A stretch of DNA of 64,000 bases from Paramecium octaurelia (taxonomy: Eukaryota > Ciliophora > Oligohymenophorea > Peniculida > Parameciidae), in contig CAJJDP010000122.1 of NCBI GenBank assembly GCA_905182995.1, forward strand, positions 118,589 to 182,588, written 5' to 3'. Shown piece after piece: positions 1-12,400 of the stretch. Under the pieces are notes generated by a model. The model was not told the origin of the DNA and ran no database searches. It worked only from the letters and a program-made list of their open reading frames with translations. Made by a program: the position numbers and the translations under genes. Every line of letters begins with the position of its first letter. Position 1 is the stretch's first letter.

Positions 1-1445
1 CAAAATGCATTAACTGCTTATCTTCAACATCAACCAAAGTAGAATAGCAGGAGAAAACAGAGATTAATAAATGCAAGCACGGAGAGGGCGGTCGTTGTTT
101 GAATTGTGCGCCTTATGAATAAGAGAAGAAGAATACCAAAACAGTCAATAAGATCTTATGTCAACATGGCCCTAATGGAAAATGTCCACATTGCATAGAC
201 GAGGGACAAATAGAGGCCAAGCATCTTTCATTTGATCAATATTTGCATGATATGAAATTCAAATGTCGTGGATAACATCCAGACAATGGACGATGCAACA
301 ACTGTCTTCCCCCAACCATGGTAATCCCATTTCCCTTTAATCCTAGATTTCTTATAAACTCAAGAAGGATTGCAAGAATCATGCTCCATATCCTAAGGCT
401 ATGTGCAACAACTGTCTTCCACCTTCCATCTTGTTAAAGAGATAAATTTACAGACATGTTGATTATGTTGAATTCCTAAACATCCCAGAAATGTCCAATT
501 TAGTACAATATTGGACTAGCAAAGGGAAAACAGAATAAAGAATGGGATTCTTATACGGATATTATGCTGCAGATCCCAATTATCAAAATGGTGTTAGAGC
601 CATAGTCGAAGCTATTTATGAACCTCCTCAAAAGGGAACTTTTGGTCACGTTGATTTGTTGTAAGATCCTGCTTAAAGTCATGCTGACGAAATAGCATCT
701 AATTTGGGAATGGAGAAAATCGGATGGATCTTTACAAATGTCAATCATGATTGCTTTTTATCAAGTGAAGAATTGAGACAGGCAGCACAATACTAATAAA
801 TGCATTCTATTAAACATCCTGAAGGTTGTTTAGTGAGCAAGTTCTTGACAGTCGTGCTGAGAAGTAAAAATAATAGCCATTCTCATTTTTAGCCAAGAAG
901 GACAACCCTGATGAGGTGGTTCCAGAGGTTTATATGGTGTCTGATTAGGGATAACAATTGGAGTATGATGGAATATTCTAGAATTCAGGAAGAAGAAAGG
1001 TCTTGTAAGTTAGAGAAGCTAAAAACGAATTGGATGTCTTGCCCTCTTTTGTGTACAATGGAAAATCAGTCAAAGAATTTGAGCCAGACTTCTTTATTGT
1101 GAATGTACTATTAAACTTGAATGCTTTAAGGTTGCTCACGGATACAATCCAAATTCAAATTACAGTATTCTAAAATTGTACGATTTCCCAGTTGAGAACA
1201 GATCTGTGGTTGCTAAACAGTAGGATTTGAAGACATTCTTACACAAACACTAAAAGAAGCCAAGTCATCACAGATTTGCAGATTTCCATTTGTTGTTGTA
1301 TTTGAGCAAATTGATAGACATACATGTATACAATCTTATTGATACAAAATAGAGTATTGCCAACATAGCATAGTTTATAGCCAGTGAATGTGAGGTAACA
1401 AACGATTTACTTGATATTGTTAAAATGTATGCAACAGGCGCTTGA
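1..1445 (+). CDS. NPL4: NPL4 (nuclear protein localization 4) homologue, 5' end missing
   Basis: Cofactor of the p97/CDC48 segregase: with UFD1 it recruits ubiquitinated substrates for unfolding and extraction (ERAD and other pathways). The window opens inside the gene. The Cys/His-rich zf-NPL4 segment comes first (HGPNGKCPHC, then HPDNGRCNNCLPP), followed by the MPN-like domain (GFLYGYY, EAIYEPPQKG, GWIFTNVNHD) and a C-terminal helical part containing FADFHLLLYLS, which is typical of the family. In-frame TAA/TAG must be read as Gln. Reading frame is restored by introns at 321-346 (26 bp), about 851-876 (23 or 26 bp; exact donor unclear) and 1105-1130 (26 bp). Stop is TGA at 1443-1445. The N-terminal UBX-like part lies outside the window. 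Confidence 0.85.
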
Positions 1446-1476
1446 GATAATATAAAAATTAAAATATTTTTAATAA

Positions 1477-2833
1477 ATGGCTAAGTTTACAAACAAACCC
1501 AAGGGTCGTACAAGCAAGAGATTGGCATTGAATAAGAAATACAAAATAGAGAAGAAGGTTAAATAGCATCACAAAAAGCTCAAAAAGGAAGCCAGAAAGA
1601 TGAGTGCCTTGGGATAAATAAAGAAAAGTATCTTCAATCTTAATAGCATTGTAGCATCGTCCAAAGAGATAGGAATCCCCAATATGTATCCATTTAAGAA
1701 GAATGTTATTGAGACCCTGAAACGAAAGAAGGATTAGGAGGAGCAGGAGAAAAAAATACAAAAATTATAATAAAAAGAGGAACTCGATCTTAATTTGGCA
1801 GAAGTCAAATCAAACTTGTATGAGACAAAGGCTTAAGTGGTTGAAGAGGAGTAGGTGCAATAAGAGAATTTGACTCAATTAACCAAAGAGCACAAGAAAT
1901 ATATTACCTAAGTGAAGAAGGTAGCAGAGGTAATTGAATCATTCTAAATATTAAGGCTGCTGATATATTGTTGATAATCTTGGATGCCAGAGATCCATTG
2001 GCATGTAGATGCAAGCATTTGGAGAGAGAAATCCTCGGTATGCCAGGAGATAAAAAGATTATATTGGTGTTGAACAAGATCGACTTAGTTCCTCCTGGTA
2101 ATGCAGATGCATGGTTGGCTCACTTGAGAAGGGAATTTGCTACTGTTCTCTTCAAAGCTAATACCTAACAATAATAATCCAACTTATCTTCAGCCTCCAT
2201 CTACAAGAAAACCCTATCCCAAAGATAGGATTTGGCTGACGATTTGACTTCATCCTCCAAAGCCATAGGAGCTGACAAGTTGTTGGAATTAATTAAAAAC
2301 TACTCAAAAAATGATGGAGTTAAAAGTAGTGTGACTGTTGGTGTTATTGGATATCCCAATGTTGGAAAGAGTTCAGTCATTAACAGTCTCAAGAGAAGTA
2401 AGGCTTGTGCTGTCTCTTCAACTCCAGGATTCACCAAGGGTCTTTAGGAAGTGGTTATTGACAGTTAGGTGAAGATCATTGATTGTCCAGGAGTAGTCTT
2501 TGATTCTGAGAATAAGGAGAGCACTTTGCTGAGGAATATCATTAAAGTATAATCTATTAGTATTATCCAAAGATTGAACAAATTGAGGATCCAAGAGAAC
2601 CAATTGGAGAGATTTTGAAAAAGGTCTCTAAAAATGAGTTACTCTTACTGTACAAAATTCAAACATTCAACAATGTGAATGAGTTCTTGTGTTAGGTGGC
2701 TTTGTCAAGAGGGAAGTTGCAGAAAGGGGGCATTCCCGATTTAGAATGTGCAGCTAGAATTGTGTTATAGGATTGGAACCAAGGAAAGATTAAATATTTT
2801 ACTGTTCCACCTAATTAAATTGAATAAGAATGA
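1477..2833 (+). CDS. GNL3: Nucleostemin/GNL3-type nucleolar GTPase (NUG1 family)
   Basis: Circularly permuted GTPase of 60S ribosome biogenesis, expected in the nucleolus. 434 aa after removing introns 1930-1955 and 2547-2572 (26 bp each). The basic N-terminus (KGRTSKRLALNKKYKIEKKV) matches the GN3L_Grn1 domain and is followed by a charged coiled coil. G motifs appear in permuted order: DARDPLACRCKHLE, G4 NKIDLVP, then G1 GYPNVGKSS and G3 DCPGVVFD, as in the YlqF/Yawg family. The C-terminal domain (GGIPDLECAARIVLQDW) is also characteristic. Starts at the first ATG only 31 bp after the NPL4 stop, so the two genes are tightly packed but have separate starts. Nothing looks broken. Family assignment is firm; the choice between GNL3 and GNL3L is not. 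Confidence 0.88.
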
Positions 2834-2884
2834 CTTATATATTTGTTTGTTTTCATAAAAAAAATTAATAAAGCTTCAAGCATT

Positions 2885-3406
2885 ATGGGATCTGTCTGTA
2901 TTAATAGATCATCTAAAAATAATGAAAATCTCCAATACCCAATTATCAATAGGCAAATAAAAATGGCACCTCACAGACAATGTGCGTTGGAAAAACCTTT
3001 GACTCATTCCGAATTACTTGAGGATGCTCAAGAATTAACCGAATTGGAGAGCATTCTCGAAGATTTAGATCTCAATAAAAGGTTTACTGACGAAAAAATA
3101 ACCAATGAATAAAATACAGTTCATTAGGAATAAGCAAGGATAAGCGAGGCTGTATAGGTTGTGAGTCAAAAATTAAATGCAATTGTAACTCAAACTAAAT
3201 TCTAAGTAGTATTATAAGATGAAACTTCAGTGAACTTGAGAAAGAACTAAGGAGGATCAGACACCCAGACCATCAAGAGCATTTTAAAAATTAATCAAAC
3301 CAAGTCCTAAAAATCAGTTCATAGACCAAAATAAGTTACTATTCAAAAAAAGGTCTCTTTTGAGGTTAGATTATTAAGACACAAAAACAATAAACTTTTT
3401 ATGTGA
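2885..3406 (+). CDS. Small acylation-type protein with SILK and RVxF PP1-docking motifs
   Basis: 173-aa intronless protein of unrecognised family. The N-terminus MGSVC fits an N-myristoylation signal (Gly2, Ser/Cys nearby) with a possible palmitoylated Cys5. Most of the chain is polar, Glu/Gln-rich and probably disordered. Near the C-terminus a SILK tetrapeptide (residues 132-135) is followed about 20 residues later by KKVSF (155-159), which matches the RVxF motif. SILK followed by RVxF is the docking arrangement of several protein phosphatase-1 regulators such as inhibitor-2. An in-frame ATG-like start 14 codons upstream exists in the AT-rich leader, but the MGS start is preferred because of the acylation signal. 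Function as a membrane-anchored PP1 regulator is inference. Confidence 0.6.
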
Positions 3407-3458
3407 TAACTATGAGTGAATTTAATATATATTAATCCGTAACACTATAAAATTTGAA

Positions 3459-6400
3459 TCAATCATCAGTTTAACATAGCATGGCCACTCCTCTCTTGAC
3501 CCAATGATATGGGTGATGATCTGGTGAAATGGGTAAATAGATAGAAATGACAAAGTTGGTGGAGTGACCTGTTGTTGATAGAGTACCGGCTCTTCTTGAT
3601 GTCTTGTAGACTGGACACTCATAAACCTAAGATTTAGATCAATATTCCTACAGATATATCAGCATCCCAGTCCTTCTTCTCTTCACTTGGTAATAGCCAT
3701 AAGTAGGGCACCTTGTACTAGAGTATTTTTGGTAAGCTTTCGTTGAGACATCTATTTTCTTCATCCCATCGAGCACCATCGAGGAACAGACCGTAAATGT
3801 AACATCCGTCATCAGGAGGTTTTGTAAGATCGTATTCTTGAGATGAAGGAGGAATCACTATGAATTCAAAGGAGAGCGTATCAATTGGGATTTGGTACTA
3901 AATTATTAATTAATTCCTTACTTTTCGAGCAAAGTTCTGAAGTGTTCCAGTCAAGAATGATTAAGTGAAGAAGAATCCAGATACCCAGAAGGTTGGTGGA
4001 GCTCCATTGTCGATCCACAACTGCATGAAATGCAATCTATCAATAAAGTCATTGATCCATGATCCTAGTGGTTTAAGAGAGGGGTAAGCCACTTTATGCC
4101 ACACGTCTGGGACTTGATTATCAAACACCTTATTGAACACTTGTTCCAGATCCGCACTCATTACGACCAAACCATCGATTGCCTTACCTAAATCAATGAG
4201 AGAAGATGTGACAGCCTATAATAGTTTATTGAATCTAATCAACTCTTATTGCAAGACTGTATTCATACTCTGATTGTATTAAACAGGGTGTTTACGAGCA
4301 GCATCCTCAACGTTGAATTACTTGGGCAATTTAGATAGGATCTATTTGCATTTCTCTTTGATTAAGTCTTCAGCAGACACACCAGCACCTCCTGTTGATC
4401 TAGGTAGCAATGACAATATAGTTGAAGTGATGAAATTAGTTTCAATAATGGCTGATGATATCTCTGCATTATCATGTAGTCCAAATACTTCAGTCTAATC
4501 ATTCAAAGGAAGATTTCTGATATATTCTTTGTAATCTTCTAATACTCCATTCGGAGGAACATAATAAATGCCACTTGGACTTAATTTGTGTTTGTCAATC
4601 TACAACACATCGGTTGTGTAAAATTATTTAAGCAGAATACCAATTAATCTTCTATCTTTTGGATCTGTGACTCTGCCTCCGTAATTAGCCTCAGCAACCA
4701 TGTAATTAAGAGCCTCCCAAGGAATATCCTCGAAAGTGTCAAGGAAATTTTTCAATTGAGACACTGAGATGGCTAGATCTGCTGATGTAAATTCGTAAGG
4801 AATGTTCCATCCCAGAGGTCCATACTTACGACGTTCTAGACACACAGCATGGAAGAAATTCAGACCGAAAAACAGCTTTTTCCATTCGACTGGCTTCTTA
4901 CATTATTCAAAACTCTTGGCATCAATTGAAGAGAAGTTTCTCAACATATTGTTTTTTAAGCCTCTGGGTGGTTCGTATGTCATCTTGATACCTCTCATTA
5001 ATAGTGTAACTGGGAATACATTTGAGGGCATCGAAGTCAACCAAATTCTAAAGTCTGTATTAACCTCTTGAACTGGTTTTGCACATATTTCTTATTCGTG
5101 AATTCTTTCTAACTCAGGCATAAACGATGGTGCAAGATGGCAATTTTACAATAAAACCCATTTGCCATCCTTGACTGCTCCCTTGATGGCATTAGTGGCG
5201 ATTTCTCCTTAACCTTATCCCAAGGAGAGAGTGATGAAATTCTATCTAAATCCTAGACGATCAGCTAGTGTTGATATTTCCAAACGAGGATCAGCACCTG
5301 GAGACAATATAAATATAAGAGGAGTGTAGGCATCTGCATCCTTGTAGGCATATTCTAGATTGAAGGGGGGAGGATCCATAAATTATTTGCCCATTTCTGT
5401 TATGATCAGATTCTAAGTGGCATTTGCAAATTTATCAGGTCTTATGATACGCAAGACAATCAACTTTTGGAAGGCTGATAATTATGAATTCCAAGGTTCT
5501 GGCAATTGCTGAGTTTAGGGTTCACTGCTATCATAGATTTCTTGCCAATCAGCTAAGTGTTTTGAGAATGATTCAGGGAATCCTTTGAAGAATGGCAGAG
5601 TGTCAGCTGCTTCCGTTACCAGACACCACATCTTTTTGGATATCCATTCTGGTTATGGTTACGGGTATGTTGGATCTGTATATGTACCACCAACCATGGT
5701 GAACCGAATTTCTTGTGGAGTAATCTTACCCTCACTTTGCATCACTTTCATTGTCATCAAAAATGAATATATCAGCTTATCCTTCTCCAATAGAGATCTG
5801 CAGATACTCTCATACAAGGATATCTAAAATTTATCTATGATGTTTTTGCTTCTGTTCTCCTTCCCTTGAATTGATTCTCTAATGGCTCTCTCAAATAAGA
5901 TGATGTAGAACTCCAAAGACCATTGATAAGTGGGTTCAATCAAGGAGAGATCCAAAACTACAAAATACAAATTAGCAACTCTCTTGGCCACTTCTTTGTA
6001 GAAATTACGAATTTAATTAAATTGCTCCCTATCCTACTCCTGTTTCTTCAATTTATCCTAAATGGTGATTGATTCTGCCTTCGACCTCTGCAGAGTGTCA
6101 ATCAATACTTCATCATCCAAAAGATTTCCTTTTGATTCTTGCAACAATTGCAAAATGTTATCTTCCGTCATCTTTTACTTATTCTTATTTTCAAAGAACT
6201 CCTTAATATTCCTTTGTCTTTGCTCATCCTTAGCAGGTTCCTCGATCTTAACAACAATATTTAACATCTGATCTTCCAAACCCTCCTAAGTGACTTGGAA
6301 ATTCAACATAGTAACCTTAACACAAATTTCAGGTGGATAATGAGGTCTGGCCAATTTAGTGGTCATGTAAAACTTGAACTCTCTGGAGTAGTCAATCATC

Positions 6401-9400
6401 TTGTCTCCGAATTTCAATTTGTAAGCTGAACCTTGTTTGATGATCTTTTGTTAGAGAATAGATTCGAAAATAGCATCAATGGTTTCACCTACATTTTCTA
6501 ACAACACACTCTACCCAAATTATATGGCACTTTCCAAAGTCTTCGATAACACATTTTAAGATTGAGTAGGTCTCACAATTACTAATTGCTAGGCTTCCAT
6601 ATGCTTAACCCAAGTATTAGCTTAGGTTTGAGGATCAATCATCAAAGGCCATCTAGTGGAATTCTTAAGAATGATGGCATTGTCAATAGAAAACGAATCA
6701 TTTGGCAATTTCTAAACATTTGTCCATTGTCCCATAGTTATCGGATCACACAATATCTTCTGCAATGAAAACTCAGGGTCGAATTCAATAGTTAATTTCT
6801 CCAATAAAGTCTACCATATTTTTATAGTGTCATCTCTATATGCAATGGGAAATGCTCCCAAATAGGCCACAATTCCTGATGACAATATACAATCACCGAC
6901 GATTGTCTTAGAATCAACTCTATAATCAGCAGCCTTCTTCTTCCAACTCTCCTTCTCACCTCCTAATTCAGTAATTAATTTCTCAGCCCTACTCAATTAG
7001 ATTTTGCACTTATTGACCTTAGCCTCCAAGTCCTCCTTCTCCTATTTCGCCTTATTATAGTCGGCCTCCAATTTAGCCAACATGTCAAGCACTTCCTGTA
7101 ATGCTTCCTACTTCACTCTAAGAGTTTCTTCTGCTTCCTTTAATTTTGACTCTGCCTCCAATAATTGCTGTCTCTTTGGATCCACCACTAACAAAGCATC
7201 ATAGGTCTCTACAACAGCTCGAACCCACAAACTGAGATTACCTGCAGCAACAGATGCATTAAACACCTTATCCTTCTAGAACAACGGGTTTTATGAGAAT
7301 GCTTTTAACTTATTGATTTTCACTTGTGGAATTTATCTGATTGAGTCATCTCTGAAGTCCTTAATTCTTTTAATCAACTTATCATTCAAAAGATTCTTTT
7401 TGGAATACTCCCAAAAATCTTAGACTTTTTCCATTGACCCAGGTTCTTTTGGTTTCCAGGGCACATTTTAATCTTCCTAAAAGATGTAACACAATCCTTC
7501 CATGACAATGGCAGCAGAAGGAGGAGGCTTAGGGAATGATTTCAATTAAACCATATCATTCTTATCAATCTTTTCCAATGCTTCAGCAGCTTGAGCCAAG
7601 ATGGGCAATACTTTGTCGAGATCATTTTAACAATCATTTCTTAAAGCGTTGGCTGCATCTCTTTGTACATTACAATCCTTTTCTTCCTACTGACAAACCT
7701 ACTTCCTTGCATCAGCTTCCTTCTATTTCTTTTACAAATTAATCAACATTATACTGTTGTCCTTAGTAGCCTACTCCAATTTGGGTTGCAAATCTTCCAA
7801 TTCCTTCTACATTTTGCTTACTTCACTTTCTGTGATGATAATCTTATCTACACCTGCCTCATATCGAGATATCATCTTGGACATATTTTGATCTCTATCT
7901 GACTTCAGTCTCTTGAATGTGTTGAGCAATTCCAAATATGAAGTTGGGGTCACATAATAGTATCTTCTTAGTTCATTGTAATATCTTTTGGTTAGATCAG
8001 ACACTCTAATCTGCATATCAACCGCTATGTCCACTAATCCCAATCTCAATTTAGTGTCAGTGATGTTCATGTCCCTTGTAAACACTGCATCAGCTGTTGA
8101 TCTGAGGGCTTCTTCTGGCCATGGCAAAAACCAATCGATTGTTGTGCAATTAACCAAAGCAGGAAAAGTACGCAATCTCCTTCTGAATGCTTCTCCTACA
8201 GGCGACATGCAAATCACAAGATGCAAATTCTTCTTGCACTGCTTTACAAAATAACCGTATTTCTCGTTCGGAGTTCCAGTTGTGTAACTACTCATTTCTT
8301 CGATGATTTTACTTTTCTCCTCAGGAGGGAATAAATTAGGCACCTCACCATTGTTCAAGATATTGCAAATGTCCTCAACCATCGATTCCTTAATGATCTA
8401 AGTATCAGAATACATGAACACAAATTCCTTTTGATCTATTCCTCCCATCTTCATCACCTTCTGCAATTCTTCTATCCAATTTCTTGAGTCCACTTGCAAT
8501 GTTTCATTTTAGAATGCAATGAAAGAAGCCAATTAGGCCAAACTCTTCCTTCCAGAACCACCTACACCAACCAACAAAGCATGACCGAATGTTGTATTAA
8601 CCACACGCACTATCTTAAGCACATGCTGGATTGCATTCATAAATAACACTAACTCCATTCTATTACTTGTGTATTGTGAGTTGTATTCATTTAATTGTTC
8701 TTGACATACTTTCTTAAGTGTCTCTCGATCAGTTAATTCACAGTAGATATCAGTCATGGGTCTCTTGGTTCTGTCGTCATCAGGATAGAGAGTGGGAACA
8801 AAGGAAGCCCATAGGAGTGGTTCTATTTACACTAATTGTTTCCAATCTCGTTTGAAATGTTTCAGAATTGTTTCCTTTAGAATCTTGTCAAAGGTTCCTT
8901 AGTCATCCTCATTAATCAATCTATCCTAAAACACGCGTTGACACTCATGTGCCCATAATTTAATGAAATCATTTTCATCTCTGAAAGATTTGATAATTCC
9001 TTTAGAAATTCCTTAGAACACCTTGCTGATATCTCTAAGATTGTATATGTAATGTGATTTGGCTGGAGTTGGTAAAAGTTCCTTACAAGTTTGGATTAAT
9101 TGATAAATATCAAGAGTGGCATTCACTGTTTAATCTCTCAGATTTGTAATTGATTTCATGAATGGATTCGTCTGTCTTGCATAATACCATTCCAACACAT
9201 TTTAAAATATTCTTTACAATGAATCTCCTTCGAAAGGTTCCACATACAAGAGAACATAGTGTCTTAAATATCTCATACTCACTACATTTCTTCCTCCTGT
9301 TGGTGGTAACATACTAGCAATAAAGGTAATTCCTTAAAGGAACTTAGGTTCCTTAGTTTCTAAATCATACCAACCTTAAGTATCCATCCACTACCTTAAT

Positions 9401-12400
9401 AATTCTATTGGAGGTTAGGCACCATACTTTTCTTTGGCTGGCATATTCAAATCATCAATAAAAATAACAATGTACTTTTTGCCTTCTTCAGGTCCGAAAT
9501 ATCCCTTTCTTCTCCTCGAATTAACCTTTGCTTCTATTGTTTTTTAGACTTAATTGACCAAAGTTTAACCTGAAAAAGCAGTTATCAAATTTGTATATTC
9601 AGTATTAAAATAGTTTTTATTGATTTCACTAACAATATTCGAGGTCTTACCAGTACCAGTTGGTCCAGATACCAATAAATGTATCTTATTTCTAACACAT
9701 AAATGCAAAAAGTAATTGTTTCTAATTGAATCACTTGTGGGGATTAGCAAATCATGATAATCGCATCCTTTGGGAATCACAAATGGAGGTTGTGTTTAGG
9801 TCCAACTGATGAAATTGTTTTTATTTCTGTCATACACCATATCGAATAGGTTAGCTTTATCTGGTAATTTAGCATTGATAGTGACAGGTGTAAACTTATA
9901 TTACAGTTATAAGTTGAAGGTCTCTTGGACATCTTCTGCAGATATCAACTTAATCAAGAATAGATTATATTGTTTTCTACACACTTCATCGATGGCTGCA
10001 CCGAAACTCCAAACACAAGAAAACAGAACAGCCTTAGAGACTACATCCTTGATTTCATTATGATTAATTTATTTCTATTATGCCTTCTCATCCATGTCTG
10101 TCCATTCCTGTAGGTAAGTTTGGAGTATCAGTAACATGTTCTTCACCAGTGTCATTTCACTCCTGTAAATTGGGAATTTGCCATTCTTCCTCAACCATTC
10201 CTAACTGGCATCAATAATGACTCTTAATAGATCATCCAAATAATGATGTTCTATGAACTTTTCAGGGATTGTTTATATATATGATTTCACCAAGGCATAC
10301 CATCCAATTTGTTGTGTTTCTAAAAAGACCATACCACATCTACTAACAGTGGCAGGTGATGCAACAGCGAGATCCTCAACTTCAAACATCATGGTCATCC
10401 AATTTGTCATCTTAATGATTTCACCTGATGTCAAACATAATTTCTTATTATCATCCAATACTGTATTCATATTTTCAATCCAAACTGCATCAACGGGTCC
10501 ATCAAATACTACCCACTTCCTTTCTTCGACTTCTGCATCTTACGCACACTATCTCATAATAATAGCAATGACTCCATCGGTCCATGACTTAGTATCTGGA
10601 TCCAATTTACCATACAATTGATCTGATGTAATTGATTTCGGATTAAGTTTGAGCACAGCAACATTCACAAAAGATTACACCTTATTTAATGATGACATGG
10701 CTTTGGCCAAACATTCCAATACTTTGGATTTACCTGCAAATGCTTATCCTACAATCATCAAACCATGTCTAACATTTATGGTATCGAATAATTGAATACA
10801 CTTTTCAATGAATCCTTTCTCTGCTTGAATGTTGATCTCTTATGCCGTATTTTTGAGAGCAGTCTCCAATGCTCCATAATCTTACTCAGGCAACTTGATT
10901 CCTGGAAATAGATCCGATGTAATTGAATTGAATAAGGGCACATCGTTTATTGTGAATTTTGGAATATTGACATCCATAAGTGCTCTTAAACAAATGATAT
11001 CTTCAATGTCATTCATAACTCTTTTGAGATTACCTGCCGCAGTCAAAATAGCCTTTAAGGCTCTCATACCAAAATCATAATGGTCCTAAGATGACAATTG
11101 TTCAGATGACAATCTTAATGAGGCCACAATTTTACGTGCCAAATTATTGGCATCTTAAAAGCCCACAGATGCTAAATAGATTTCTGAAATCAATGCATAA
11201 TCTGGAACCATCATAGCGCATGGTCTAAATAGAGCCTTTAAGTTATCGGGTAAATCAGATCTACCTGCATATCCTGGATTCATTGTGATATTAATGGCAC
11301 ATGAAAGAATCAATTTAATTAAAGTACCTTCAAATTCAAACTCTGGTCTCTTCTGTCTGATAGCATCCTAAATGGTGAGCACTTATTAAGCAATAACTGA
11401 GAGCACTTCTAAATCTATACGATTGAACTCATCAAAACAACACCAAGCTCCTGAACTTGCCAGTCCTTTAAAGAATTTACTCATAGCTAAATAGTTCAAA
11501 CCATCAGAACAATTAAACACAACACATTGTACTGCCAATGCTTTGGCTAGATCCTTAACAGTTTCTGTTTTTCCTGTTCCTGCTGGACCTTCTGGTGCAC
11601 CTCCATACTGTAAGTGGAATGCTCCCATCAAAGTACGATAACATCTATCAGTTAAAGGTGTAATAACCAATCTCATACTATTACCCAAATATTCATATCC
11701 ATAGAGTAAATCAGCATTGATCATCTTGACATTGCATTTCATTATTTATTCAGTCCAATAGTATCTCAATTATGCCATCCATTAGAAATTATTAATATCA
11801 TTGCAACCAATTTTTACTAATTATCTAATAACATCTCTTGCATGTACATCTAACACGACAAGTGCACCCAGAGTTAATCTCTCTAAAGGAGACAAGTCTT
11901 ATCTTACCAAATCTACAATGTCTCTAAGTTCATTAATCAATTGTTATAAAAATCCTGCCAATCCTCCTTATTAATTTTCTTTATCATTTATGGCCAACTC
12001 ACTACCTCTGGTCCATCTGATCATATTTACTGCCAATACAATTTAAGCAGGCCATTTCCTTACCCAAACAACTCTCTTTGTATCATTATCCAAATGTGAG
12101 GCTTTCATAATCTTCTTCAATGTGTCTATCATAACAGACTCGATTTCACACAACCACTTTTCCACATTACCTTTCTTTTCACCTTCATTAACATTGATTC
12201 CTTTTGAAAACTGCACTTTTTCTTTTTCTGCTGAAATCATTGCCACAACTTCCTATCCATTTACAAATTCCAATAAGTTGATGGCTTCAAAACATTTATT
12301 AATATGCTTCTACACTGTCTCTGGATCCTTGGTTTATGCCAAGATTTCTAAGAGCTCCTCATCTGATAAGAAATAAAATCTTGGGAAGGAGTTACGTTTT

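Noticed and set aside
3422-3622. Minus-strand ORF of 66 aa as a separate small protein
   Set aside because: Wrong frame of the final dynein exon; the true frame there reads [12 protein letters not shown] and stops at 3459.
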